Positions 19,782 to 28,773 of a stretch of 64,000 nucleotides of DNA are shown piece after piece (within the stretch, counting starts at the first letter, position 1; each line of letters starts with the position of its first letter). The DNA is from Nocardioides alcanivorans (GTDB lineage: Bacteria; Actinomycetota; Actinomycetes; Propionibacteriales; Nocardioidaceae): contig NZ_JAKGRW010000004.1 of assembly GCF_021555175.1 (NCBI RefSeq), forward strand, positions 124,001-188,000. Direction: 5' to 3'. A program made the translations under genes and the position numbers. Below the pieces are notes generated by a model. It saw only the letters and a program-made list of their open reading frames with translations, searched no databases and was not told the DNA's origin.

Positions 19782-21353
19782 ATGATCGAAATCGACGCCC
19801 GTCACCAGCCGTACGAGGTCTCTGACCTCGATGGCGGGACGCTGCTTGGTTTCCTGGCCGAGGACCGGGTCGTCGAACTGAAGATGGCCCGTAAGAAGCT
19901 GCGGTTGGCTTATCAGTGGGCGATCATGCACCCACCGTCCCCTGACAAGCCGAAGGCAGTGGTGGGTGACGAGACCCTGTTCCCCACCGACTGTGAACAG
20001 GCGATCTCCGGGGACGGCACCCCCGATGTCGCGTTGTTCGCGGTGGAGGAGCTCGCCGCCTCGGCTGGGATCTCGCGGGGTGCTGGTTTCGCGTTGGTCG
20101 CCGACGCCCTGGACCTGGTCCACCGGCTCCCGCTGTTGTGGGCGAAGGTCGAAGCCCTCGCGGTGCCGGGGTGGAACGCCCGCCGCGTCGCCCTCCTCAC
20201 CAGGAAACTGTCGTACGCCGCTGCACGGTGGTTCGACGACCACCTCGCCGCCACCGGCCTCACCGGCTGGCCGACCATTGAGAAGTGGTTGGCGATGGCG
20301 ATCGCCAAGTTCCACCCCGAGCTGATCAAAGACCCCACCGCTCCCAAAGGGAAGGCCGATTGGGGTGTGTGGCTGCACCACCCCCACGCCGGACACGAAG
20401 AAGGAGCCGGCGGTGTTGCCGGCACCTCCGAGTTGCAAGCTGTTGGTGACTCGCTGGACCTGACCCGGTTCATGGACTTGTTGTCCGCCGAGGCCGAGAC
20501 GATGCGGCGCCTGGGTGACACCGACACAGTGAACCAACGCCGTGCCAAAGCGATCGGACGGCTCACCGACGACACCGACCAACCCGCCCTCACCTACACC
20601 ACCCTCATTGATGACGACAGCAGCACCGACGACAGCAGCACCGACGGCACCGACGCCGGCAGCGCCTCGTCCGCCGTTGCGGCGGCGGGTGGCGAGCCGG
20701 TGCTGGGCAACCCGGTGCTGGGCAACCCGGTGCTGGGCGAGCCGGTGATTGGGGTGAAGCCGGGTCGGTTGGTGACGGCCCCGGGGCCGTTCGGGCGTCG
20801 GCGTGGGTTGCGGGTGATGGCCCATGTGAACCTTGCGGACCTGTTGGCGTTGGGCCTCGACCCCCACGAGTTGGGGTTGGACGGCGACGGGATCGCCTCC
20901 ACCGACCGGTTGGGGCAGGTCCTCACCACCCAGCTACGGGACTGGATCACCCGTCACGGTTCGCTTGCGTCGGTGACCCCGGTGGTGGATGTGAACAGGA
21001 CCGATGCAGTGGATCGTCATGATCCACCTGAGTGGATGGATACTTTGGTCCGGTTGCGTGACCCGCATTGTGTGTATCCCAACTGTGAACGCTCCAGCTG
21101 GGACGCCGACCTGGACCACATCGACCCCTACCTTCCACCCGGTGAGGGTGGCCCGCCCGGGCAAACCCGGCCGGAGAATCTGGCTCCGTTGTGTCGACGT
21201 CACCACCTGATGAAAACCCACGGCCACTGGCGTTACCGACGAACCAGGGACGGGACGTATATCTGGACCAGCCAGCACGGCAGGACCTGGCTGGTCACAC
21301 CCCAAGGCACCCACGACACCACCGACAACAGCGACATCAGCGAGACCCGCTGA
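19782..21353 (+). CDS. DUF222/HNH endonuclease (13E12 repeat family)
   Basis: A 523-residue predicted HNH nuclease of the family called 13E12 repeat proteins in mycobacteria. The N-terminal two-thirds is DUF222-like (RVVELKMARKKLRLAYQWA onward). The C-terminal HNH site runs from CVYPNC (about residue 430) through DLDHIDPY to APLCRRHH and KTHGHW. The middle holds low-complexity DNA: two 15-base repeats encoding DDSST and three 15-base repeats encoding NPVLG/EPVLG. The gene is bracketed by arrays of the same 19-base repeat in opposite orientation. These proteins are multicopy in many actinobacteria; a role in mobility or DNA exchange is suspected but unproven. Confidence 0.9.
   Translation: MIEIDARHQPYEVSDLDGGTLLGFLAEDRVVELKMARKKLRLAYQWAIMHPPSPDKPKAVVGDETLFPTDCEQAISGDGTPDVALFAVEELAASAGISRGAGFALVADALDLVHRLPLLWAKVEALAVPGWNARRVALLTRKLSYAAARWFDDHLAATGLTGWPTIEKWLAMAIAKFHPELIKDPTAPKGKADWGVWLHHPHAGHEEGAGGVAGTSELQAVGDSLDLTRFMDLLSAEAETMRRLGDTDTVNQRRAKAIGRLTDDTDQPALTYTTLIDDDSSTDDSSTDGTDAGSASSAVAAAGGEPVLGNPVLGNPVLGEPVIGVKPGRLVTAPGPFGRRRGLRVMAHVNLADLLALGLDPHELGLDGDGIASTDRLGQVLTTQLRDWITRHGSLASVTPVVDVNRTDAVDRHDPPEWMDTLVRLRDPHCVYPNCERSSWDADLDHIDPYLPPGEGGPPGQTRPENLAPLCRRHHLMKTHGHWRYRRTRDGTYIWTSQHGRTWLVTPQGTHDTTDNSDISETR
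20625..20755 (+). repeat. In-frame tandem repeats within the HNH gene
   Basis: Short direct repeats keep the reading frame: a 15-base unit encoding DDSST, twice, and a 15-base unit encoding (N/E)PVLG, three times with a fourth degenerate copy. They encode a hydrophilic linker between the DUF222 and HNH parts. Confidence 0.8.
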
Positions 21354-21474
21354 GCCCCGCTGAGCACCACCGGGTCACAAACAGCGCCTGCCGAACAGCA
21401 CCACCCGCCCACCCCGGGAGAACACACGCTCTCCCGGGGCACAGGCACGCCCACCACACCGACCAGAGGGGCGG

Positions 21475-22014
21475 GGTCTCGACAAGCTCGACCAACGGCG
21501 TACGGGCTCGACCACCGACGTAGGGACTCGGGCAACGGCGTACGGGCTCGAGCAACGGGGTGCGGCAATGGTCTCGACAAGCTCGACCGGCGGGGATGCC
21601 ATGGGCTCGAGAACAGGATCCCGGTGGTCGAGCCTGTCGAGACCTTGCCCCGCGGATCAGAGCTGGTCTCGACAAGCTCGACCGACGGCGTATGGGCTCT
21701 ATCGGCGGGGTGCGGCAGTGGTCTCGACAAGCTCGACCAACGACGTACAGGTCGACCAACGGGAGACCGGCTCGACCAGCGGGGTGCGCGGGGCGGGGTG
21801 GGACGTCCGGGGTTGCCGTCGGAGCGTCAAGGGGCTTGGCCGCGGCGGGCGCCCGCCCGACGCAACCAACACGAGGAGCTGTGCGCACGACGCGCCGCCC
21901 CAGCGAGGGAGGTTGCCCGGGCGGCACGGCCCGGGGCAGGGTCACGACAGGCTCGACCAACGACGTACCGGCTCGACCAGCGGGGCTGCGGCGGGGGTCT
22001 CGACAAGCTCGACC
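21475..22014. repeat. Right array of the 19-base repeat, mostly inverted relative to the left array
   Basis: The unit reads GGTCTCGACAAGCTCGACC here, the reverse complement of the left array. Full or near-full copies start at 21475, 21570, 21665, 21720, 21940 (variant) and 21996, and one opposite copy lies at 21626. Half-units (GGCTCGACCA followed by ACGACGTAC or similar) fill the gaps, and GGGGTGCGGCA recurs after several copies, suggesting a larger 50- to 100-base duplicated unit. The array occupies most of the 750-base gap before hisD. No gene is supported in this gap. Confidence 0.88.
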
Positions 22015-22090
22015 AACGAGATACAGGGTCGACCATCGGGTACAGGCTCGACCATCGGGGACGCGGGGAACGAGACTGCCCGCTGGCGAC

Positions 22091-22096
22091 TAGACT
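22091..22096 (+). promoter_or_regulatory. -10 box of the his operon (leaderless pattern)
   Basis: TAGACT lies exactly 7 bases before the hisD ATG at 22104, which puts the predicted transcription start at the start codon. The same 7-base spacing is seen at pyk and polA. Confidence 0.6.
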
Positions 22097-22103
22097 CGGA
22101 GCC

Positions 22104-23416
22104 ATGATCCGCCGTATCGACCTTCGGGGAAGCGCCCCCGGCACCGACTACCGCAGCGCCGTGCCGCGCTCGGACTTCGACGTCGAAGCGGCGATTCATG
22201 TGGTGCGGCCCATCTGTGACGACGTGCGTGACCGTGGCATCGAGGCGATTCGGGAGTACTCCGCGAAGTTCGACGGCGTCGAGCAGACCGACGTACGCGT
22301 CCCAGCGGAAGCCATCACCCACGCACTCGAAGTCCTCGACCCCGCGATCCGCGCCGGTCTCGAGGAGTCGATCCGTCGCCTCCGCGCCACGTGTGCCGAG
22401 GAGCTCGAGTCCGACAAGCGCACGGAACTCGCACCCGGTGCCGTCGTCGAGCAGCGGATGGTGCCCGTACGGCGAGTCGGCCTCTACGTGCCCGGGGGCT
22501 TGGCACCCCTCGTCTCCTCCGTGGTCATGAACGTGGTCCCGGCGCAGGTTGCCGGCGTCACTTCGATCGCCCTCACCTCCTCGCCCCAGAAGGAGTTCGG
22601 CGGCCTGCCACACCCGACCATCCTCGCTGCCTGCGCTCTGCTCGGCATCGACGAGGTCTACGCCGTCGGGGGCGCCCAGGCCATCGCGATGTTCGCCCAC
22701 GGCGTTGCCGGCTGCGAGAAGGTCGATCTCGTCACCGGCCCGGGCAACATCTACACCGTCTCCGCCAAGCGTCTCCTCAAGGGCCTGGTCGGCATCGACT
22801 CCGAGGCAGGACCCACCGAGATCGCGGTGCTCGCCGACGACACGGCCGAGGCTGCATTCGTTGCGGCAGACCTGATCAGCCAGGCTGAGCACGACCCCTT
22901 GGCCTCCGCGGTGCTGGTCACCCCTCGGAGACTCTCGCTGCCGATGTCGAGGCCGAACTCGACAAACAGGTCGCTGTCACGCGCCACGTCGAGCGCATCA
23001 AGGCGTCGCTCTCGGGCAAGCAGTCGGGCATCGTGCTCGTCGACGACCTCGAGCAGGGTCTTGCGATCGTCAACGCCTACGCTGCCGAGCACCTCGAGAT
23101 CCAGACCGTCGACGCAGAGCAGTGGGCCGCCCGCGTCATCAACGCCGGCGCCATCTTCATCGGCCCCTGGGCCCCGGTCTCGCTCGGTGACTACTGCGCC
23201 GGCTCCAACCACGTGCTGCCCACAGCTGGCTGCGCCTGCCACTCGTCGGGCCTGTCGGTGCGTGCCTTCCTGAAGTCCGTGCACGTCGTGAACTACAGCC
23301 GCGACGCGCTCACCGAGGTCGCCGACCACGTCACCACGCTGGCGGAGGCCGAAGACCTGCCGGGTCACGCAGCTGCCGTCCGGGTGCGCTTCGGGAACGA
23401 GGGCGGCCGCCGGTGA
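22104..23416 (+). CDS. hisD: Histidinol dehydrogenase, one apparent frameshift
   Basis: Last two steps of histidine synthesis, L-histidinol to L-histidine with NAD. About 437 residues, normal for the family. It starts [20 protein letters not shown], has [16 protein letters not shown] and [12 protein letters not shown] in the middle and the signature [20 protein letters not shown] near the C terminus. The C run 22921-22924 is one base short; restoring it gives [20 protein letters not shown] and joins the halves. First gene of the his operon, overlapping hisC by GTGA. Confidence 0.95.
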
Positions 23417-24525
23417 GCGCGCTTCCCTGGCCCCCGCTGCGTGACGCGCTGGTGGGGGAGGAGCCGTACGGCGCCCCGCAGCTCGACGTTCCGGTGCAGC
23501 TCAACACCAACGAGAATCCCTACGGTCCGTCGGCAGCCGCGGCAGCAGACATTGCCGAAGCGGTCCGCGAGGCTGCGCTGACGCTCAACCGTTATCCCGA
23601 CCGGGAGGCGGTCGCGCTGCGCGAGGCGCTGGCGACCTACCTCAACGGCGACGGCGGGCAGGGGCTCACCCTCGCCAACCTGTGGGCTGCCAACGGATCC
23701 AACGAGGTGATGCTGCAGCTCCTGCAGGCCTTCGGTGGTCCAGGTCGACGCGCGCTCTCCTTCGCGCCCACCTACTCCATGTATCCGGAGTACGCCCGCG
23801 ACTCGCTCACCGAATGGGTGGCCGGACGTCGCGAGGGCGACTTCAGCCTGGACCTCGACGCGGCGCGCGCGAAGGTTCTCGAGGTGGAGCCGGCCGTGGT
23901 GCTCCTGCCGAGTCCCAACAACCCGACCGGCACCGCCCTTCCGCCCGAGGCCGTCCAGGTGCTGTGCGAGGCAGCGGGCAACGGCATCGTCGTCATCGAC
24001 GAGGCCTACGGTGAGTTCCGCCGCAGCGGCGTACCCAGCGCACTCGAGGTGCTGCCGCAGCACCGCAACCTGGTCGTCACCCGCACCATGAGCAAGGCCT
24101 TCGCCCTGGCCGGCGCCCGTCTCGGCTACCTGGCGGCGGCGCCGGAGATCGTCGATGCGCTGCGCATCGTCCGGCTGCCCTACCACCTCTCTGCGGTCAC
24201 CCAGGCCGCCGCGCTCGCTGCGCTGCGCCACGCGCCGGAGCTGCTGGGCAAGGTCGACGAACTGCGCGAGGAGCGCGACGCCACCGTCGCCTGGCTGCGT
24301 GCCCAGGGCTTCCAGGTCGCCGACTCCGACGCCAATTTCGTGCTCTTCGGCAGCGTCGCCGACCGGCACGCGACCTGGCAGGCGCTGGTGGACCGCGGCG
24401 TACTCATTCGGGAGACCGGCCCCGACGGTTGGCTGCGGGTGTCGATCGGCACTCCGCAAGAGATGCAGACGTTCAAGCAAGCCCTGACCGAGGTCCGGGC
24501 CGAGGAAGAAGGAGGAGCGGCGTGA
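23413..24525 (+). CDS. hisC: Histidinol-phosphate aminotransferase
   Basis: PLP-dependent conversion of imidazole-acetol phosphate and glutamate to histidinol phosphate. A 370-residue fold-type I aminotransferase with [11 protein letters not shown] near the N terminus, [18 protein letters not shown], and the PLP lysine at about residue 228 in [16 protein letters not shown]. The GTG start overlaps the hisD stop, and the stop overlaps hisB by four bases. The reading frame is intact throughout. Confidence 0.96.
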   Translation: MSALPWPPLRDALVGEEPYGAPQLDVPVQLNTNENPYGPSAAAAADIAEAVREAALTLNRYPDREAVALREALATYLNGDGGQGLTLANLWAANGSNEVMLQLLQAFGGPGRRALSFAPTYSMYPEYARDSLTEWVAGRREGDFSLDLDAARAKVLEVEPAVVLLPSPNNPTGTALPPEAVQVLCEAAGNGIVVIDEAYGEFRRSGVPSALEVLPQHRNLVVTRTMSKAFALAGARLGYLAAAPEIVDALRIVRLPYHLSAVTQAAALAALRHAPELLGKVDELREERDATVAWLRAQGFQVADSDANFVLFGSVADRHATWQALVDRGVLIRETGPDGWLRVSIGTPQEMQTFKQALTEVRAEEEGGAA

Positions 24526-25157
24526 GCGAGCGAACAGTCCGCCGTACTGCGACGTTGGACCGGGAGACGAAGGAGTCGAAGATCCACGTCGAGGTCGACC
24601 TCGACGGCACCGGCAGGGCCGACATCTCCACGGGTGTCGGTTTCTATGACCACATGCTCAACTCCTTCGCCCGGCACGCGCTGATCGACCTCGTCGTCCA
24701 CGCCGACGGCGACGTCCACATCGACGCCCACCACACCGTCGAGGACACCGCGATCGTGCTCGGCGAAGCCCTGCGTGAAGCACTCGGCGACAAGGTGGGC
24801 ACCCGCCGGTTCGGCGACGCGACGGTGCCGCTCGACGAAGCGCTCGTCCAGGCGGTCGTCGACATTTCGGGCCGTCCCTACTGCGTGCACACCGGCGAGC
24901 CGGAAGGGCAGATCTACGTGACCCTCGGCGGTGGCGCCGGGGGCGTCGGCTACCTCGGATCGCTGACCAAGCACGTCTTCGAGACGATCGCCTTCCACGC
25001 CCACATCGCGCTGCACGTGCGGGTGCTCGCCGGGCGGGAACCGCACCACATCGTGGAGACCCAGTTCAAGGCGTTCGCGCGCGCCTTCCGTGACGCGATC
25101 GCCCTCGACCCGCGGGAGACCGGGGTGCCCTCCACCAAGGGCACACTGAGCTCATGA
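24522..25157 (+). CDS. hisB: Imidazoleglycerol-phosphate dehydratase
   Basis: Mn-dependent dehydration of imidazoleglycerol phosphate. A 211-residue monofunctional enzyme (no phosphatase domain), typical of actinobacteria. Both histidine-rich metal motifs are present: [17 protein letters not shown] in the first half and [16 protein letters not shown] in the second. The GTG at 24522 overlaps hisC and follows AGGAGGAG. The stop overlaps hisH. Confidence 0.96.
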   Translation: MSERTVRRTATLDRETKESKIHVEVDLDGTGRADISTGVGFYDHMLNSFARHALIDLVVHADGDVHIDAHHTVEDTAIVLGEALREALGDKVGTRRFGDATVPLDEALVQAVVDISGRPYCVHTGEPEGQIYVTLGGGAGGVGYLGSLTKHVFETIAFHAHIALHVRVLAGREPHHIVETQFKAFARAFRDAIALDPRETGVPSTKGTLSS

Positions 25158-25785
25158 CGAAGGACGTCGTGGTGCTCGACTACGGGTCGGGCAACCTGCG
25201 TTCCGCCGTACGCGCACTCGAGCGAGCCGGAGCGGAGGTGACCCTCACCGCCGACAAGCAGCGTGCGTTGGAGGCAGACGGTCTGCTGGTCCCCGGGGTC
25301 GGGGCATACGCCGCCTGCATGGCGGGCCTGCGTGCGGTCAAGGGCCCGGAGATCATCGGACGCCGCCTCGCCGGGGGACGACCGGTCCTCGGCATCTGCG
25401 TCGGCATGCAGGTGCTCTTCGCCCGAGGGGTCGAGCACGGCGTGGAGACCGAAGGCTGTGACGAGTGGCCCGGCGTCGTCGAACGCATCCAGGCGCCCGT
25501 CGTGCCGCACATGGGATGGAACACCGTGGAGGTTCCCGACGGGTCGCGCCTCTTCGCCGGTGCCGAGAAGGACCGCTTCTACTTCGTCCACTCCTACGGC
25601 GTGCGCGACTGGACACTGGTCACCAACGACCGCACCCGCGCCCCCTGGTCACCTGGGCCGAGCACGGCGGCGACCGTTTCGTCGCGGCCGTCGAGAACGG
25701 TCCGTTGACCGCCACCCAGTTCCACCCCGAGAAGTCCGGCGACGCAGGGGCGCAGCTGTTGCGCAACTGGGTCGCCTCCCTGTGA
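25154..25785 (+). CDS. hisH: Imidazole glycerol phosphate synthase, glutaminase subunit, one apparent frameshift
   Basis: Class I glutamine amidotransferase that feeds ammonia to HisF. About 210 residues. The nucleophile Cys82 lies in [10 protein letters not shown], the oxyanion region is near the N terminus ([10 protein letters not shown]), and the catalytic His/Glu pair lies in QFHPEKSG after the break. The C run 25641-25645 is one base short; with six Cs the protein reads [20 protein letters not shown] and continues to 25785. ATGA overlap with hisB. Confidence 0.94.
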
Positions 25786-25810
25786 CCACACCTGCCGAGG
25801 AAGAACACCG

Positions 25811-26545
25811 ATGAGCGACTACCTGCAACTGCTGCCTGCCGTGGACATCAAGGGCGGTCGTGCCGTCCAGCTCGTCCAGGGCGTCGACGGCTCCGAGAAG
25901 GTCTTCGGCAACCCGGTCGAGGCCGCGCTGCGCTGGCAGGCGGCCGGCGCCGAGTGGCTCCACCTGGTCGACCTCGACGGCGCCTTCGGCAGCGGCAGCA
26001 ATGCCGAAGCCAAGGCGGAGATCGTCGGCCGACTCGACATCGACGTCGAGATGAGTGGCGGCATCCGTGACGACGAGTCGCTGGAAGCTGCCCTGGCCAC
26101 CGGGTGTCGCCGGGTCAACATCGGCACCGCGGCCATCGAGAACCCGGAGTGGTGCGCGAAGGCGATCGCGACGTACGGCGACCGCGTCGCCATCGCGCTC
26201 GACGTCCGCGGCACCACCTTGGCGGCCCGCGGTTGGACCCGCGAGGGCGGCGACCTCTACGAGACCCTCGCCCGCCTCGACGCCGAGGGATGTGCGCGTT
26301 ACGTCATCACCGACGTCAACAAGGACGGCATGCTGCAGGGCCCCAACGTCGAGCTGTTGCGCGACGTCTGCTCCCGCACCGACCGCCCCGTCGTGGCCAG
26401 CGGGGGCGTCACCACCCTCGACGACGTCCGCGCCCTGATGGAGCTCGTGCCTGACGGCGTCGAGGGCGCCATAGCCGGTACGGCGCTCTACGAGGGCCGC
26501 TTCACCCTCGAGGACGCGCTCGCGCTGACCAAGGGCGCCCGATGA
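25811..26545 (+). CDS. priA: Phosphoribosyl isomerase A (bifunctional HisA/TrpF)
   Basis: A (beta/alpha)8 isomerase acting on ProFAR in histidine synthesis; in actinobacteria the same enzyme also isomerises phosphoribosyl anthranilate in tryptophan synthesis. 244 residues: [18 protein letters not shown] at the N terminus (first catalytic Asp), [33 protein letters not shown] (second catalytic Asp) and [11 protein letters not shown]. No separate trpF exists among the trp genes here, which supports the dual role by established actinobacterial precedent. It overlaps hisF by ATGA. Confidence 0.93.
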   Translation: MSDYLQLLPAVDIKGGRAVQLVQGVDGSEKVFGNPVEAALRWQAAGAEWLHLVDLDGAFGSGSNAEAKAEIVGRLDIDVEMSGGIRDDESLEAALATGCRRVNIGTAAIENPEWCAKAIATYGDRVAIALDVRGTTLAARGWTREGGDLYETLARLDAEGCARYVITDVNKDGMLQGPNVELLRDVCSRTDRPVVASGGVTTLDDVRALMELVPDGVEGAIAGTALYEGRFTLEDALALTKGAR

Positions 26546-27303
26546 GCCTTGCTGTTCGGGTCATCCCGTGCCTCGACGTCGACGCCGGCCGGGTGGTCAA
26601 GGGAGTCAACTTCAAGGAGCTGCGCGACGCCGGTGACCCGGTGGAATTGGCCCGCACCTACGACGCGGAGGGTGCCGACGAACTCACGTTCCTCGACATC
26701 TCTGCTTCCCACCAGGGACGGGCAACGACGATGGAGATCGTCTCTCGGACGGCCGAGGAGGTCTTCATCCCGTTGACCGTCGGCGGTGGCGTCCGCGAGG
26801 TCGCTGACGTCGACCGGCTGCTGCGGGCCGGCGCCGACAAGGTCGGCGTCAACACCGCCGCCATCACCCGGCCGGAGTTGGTCGCGGAGATCGCCGACCG
26901 CTTCGGCAACCAGGTCCTGGTGCTCTCCGTCGACGCCCGCCGGGCCGAGGGCACGGACTCCGGCTTCGAGGTCACCACCCACGGCGGGCGCCAGTCGGCC
27001 GGCCTCGACGCCGTCGCTTGGGCGGTGAGGGCCGCCGAGCTCGGCGCCGGGGAGATCCTGCTCAACTCCATGGACGCCGATGGCACCCGCGACGGCTTCG
27101 ACCTGGAGCTGCTGCGCGCCGTACGTCGCGAGGTCACCATCCCGGTCATCGCTTCGGGCGGAGCCGGCGCGGTGGAACACTTCGCTCCCGCGGTCGATGC
27201 CGGTGCCGACGCCGTGTTGGCCGCATCGGTCTTCCACTTCGGCACGTTGCGCATCGGAGAGGTCAAGCAGGCACTGAGCGAGGCCGGCCACCCGGTCCGC
27301 TGA
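26542..27303 (+). CDS. hisF: Imidazole glycerol phosphate synthase, cyclase subunit
   Basis: Cyclase that forms IGP and AICAR using ammonia from HisH. A 253-residue barrel with [18 protein letters not shown] (catalytic Asp), [26 protein letters not shown], and the phosphate loops [13 protein letters not shown] and [13 protein letters not shown]. The frame is intact. In this window it ends the contiguous his block; hisI comes 5 kb later after lipoprotein and ABC genes. Confidence 0.97.
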   Translation: MSLAVRVIPCLDVDAGRVVKGVNFKELRDAGDPVELARTYDAEGADELTFLDISASHQGRATTMEIVSRTAEEVFIPLTVGGGVREVADVDRLLRAGADKVGVNTAAITRPELVAEIADRFGNQVLVLSVDARRAEGTDSGFEVTTHGGRQSAGLDAVAWAVRAAELGAGEILLNSMDADGTRDGFDLELLRAVRREVTIPVIASGGAGAVEHFAPAVDAGADAVLAASVFHFGTLRIGEVKQALSEAGHPVR

Positions 27304-27387
27304 GGCAGGGCGTTGGTTTCGAGCACCTCCGCCCCGGGTACGGCGCTGCTGACTCGGCACGACCCGAACCCGAAGGTGTTGGTACCC

Positions 27388-28032
27388 ATGCGTTTGTTCG
27401 TCCGTCCGGCGACACTGCTGGCCTCGACGGCGCTGATCGCAGTCGGGCTGGTGCTGACCGCCTGCAACAGCGATGGCGACTCCGGAGCGTCCGGTGGGTC
27501 GGACGCCCCCTTCGGGTCACTTCCCTCGGACGAGTCCGCACCGTCCGCGGCTGTTGCGGCCCCCAGCGCGGTGGGGACGCCCGAAGAGCCAGAGGACGCC
27601 ACCGCGTGCCTCCTGCTCCCTGAGGCGGAGGTCGTGGCGACCTTCGAGGTCGAGGTCGTCACGCAGACGACCGGCAGCGGGCACGTCAACCAGGGCGAGC
27701 TCGAGTGGGACTACGTCTCGTGCACGTGGTTCACCGCCGGCCAGATCAACCTGCAACTGAAGATCGCCGACGCCGAGGACGTCTCCGACGGAGCGTTGAG
27801 TTGCCCAACACTGACCCACTACGGTCGCGAAGCGGCGCCCGTCGGTTTGTCCGGGGCACGTGCCTCCTGGGTCGAGCACACCGACGCCGCCACGGAGGGA
27901 AGCCTCCGGGCCTGCACCGACACCCACGTCATCGATCTCGTCGCGGACCGGAACGGGCAGGTCTCCGGAGCGAAGCTGTTGGAGCCGACGCTGGCGGCCG
28001 CCGAGAAGGTCGTCGGCGCGCTCGGCGACTGA
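27388..28032 (+). CDS. Secreted lipoprotein, DUF3558-like (paralogue A)
   Basis: A 214-residue predicted lipoprotein: hydrophobic signal of about 25 residues and lipobox LTAC with Cys26, then a Ser/Gly/Ala-rich linker to about residue 70. The folded part has the pattern ACLLLPEAEVVATF, YVSCTWF, ALSCPTLTHYG and LRACTDTHVIDLV, which resembles DUF3558-type mycobacterial and nocardioform lipoproteins; I call this only by eye. Cysteines in the folded part suggest disulfides. The ATG at 27388 follows a weak ribosome site. It is a clear paralogue of the next gene. Function unknown. Confidence 0.75.
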   Translation: MRLFVRPATLLASTALIAVGLVLTACNSDGDSGASGGSDAPFGSLPSDESAPSAAVAAPSAVGTPEEPEDATACLLLPEAEVVATFEVEVVTQTTGSGHVNQGELEWDYVSCTWFTAGQINLQLKIADAEDVSDGALSCPTLTHYGREAAPVGLSGARASWVEHTDAATEGSLRACTDTHVIDLVADRNGQVSGAKLLEPTLAAAEKVVGALGD

Positions 28033-28113
28033 GTCCACGCTGGTGGGTTTCCCGGACAGAAGGTTCACCACGGCCCTACGGTGTGAGTGTCTCGTCGTCT
28101 CGGAGGTGCTCCC

Positions 28114-28709
28114 GTGTCCAGATTCGCCAGCGTGATCCTGTCGTCGACGGCGTCGCTCGTCCTCACCCTGGCACTGGCCGGTTGCGGGGACGATGCGGCG
28201 GAGGCAGGCGAGGAGTCGTCGACGCCCGCGGCGTCCACCCCCGCTGGATCCGCGGCGACCGGGGGCGGTGCGGACGACGGCCTGTGCGACGTACTCGCCA
28301 TCAGCGACGTCGCCGACAGCTTCGGTGTCGAGATCGCCACGGACTCGGTGGGTGCAGGCAGTTCCAACGAGAACGACGTCGTGTGGAAGTACACGACGTG
28401 CACGTGGGAGACCGACGACGTGATCGAAGTACGCCTTGCCGTGTCCGTGGCCGACGACTTCCCGGGCGGCGAACTGGCCTGCCCACCGCTGAGCTATCTC
28501 GGCACCGAGGGTGAGCCGGTGGCCGGCCTCGAGGCCCGGGCATGGTGGGTCGAGTCGGGCTTCAACGAGGAGGAGGAACCCTCCGGGTCTGCACCGACAC
28601 CCACACCTTCGACATCGACGCCGATCGCCCGCTCGGCGACATCGACCTGGCGACGCTCCGGGCGCAGACCGTCGAGCTCGCCGGCAAGGTGTTGACTGCG
28701 TTGGGCTGA
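28114..28709 (+). CDS. Secreted lipoprotein, DUF3558-like (paralogue B), one apparent frameshift
   Basis: About 198 residues, lipobox LAGC with Cys24, then a low-complexity linker. It shares with paralogue A the motifs CDVLAISDVADSFGVE (replacing ACLLLPEAEV), TTCTWE, LACPPLSYLG and ARAWWVE. As sequenced it shifts frame near 28575-28576. Adding one G gives EEEGTLRVCTDTHTFDID, matching EGSLRACTDTHVIDLV of paralogue A, and moves the stop to 28707-28709. This paralogue-based repair is strong evidence for a sequence error. The GTG at 28114 follows CGGAGG. It precedes the ABC exporter genes on the same strand, so a link to export or sensing is possible. Confidence 0.75.
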
Positions 28710-28773
28710 CCGACCCTCGGGAATGTCGGCGCCGTGTGGTGGGTTGGTCCCACGAGACGACGAGAGGGTGGCA

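Noticed and set aside
19407..20867. A minus-strand protein of nearly 500 residues running through the left repeat array and the DUF222 gene.
   Set aside because: It is made of translated repeats (VSTSST-type runs) plus the shadow of the DUF222 gene.
19424..22014. CRISPR array.
   Set aside because: The repeat unit is 19 bases, spacers are irregular and often share sequence, copies occur in both orientations, and no cas genes are present.
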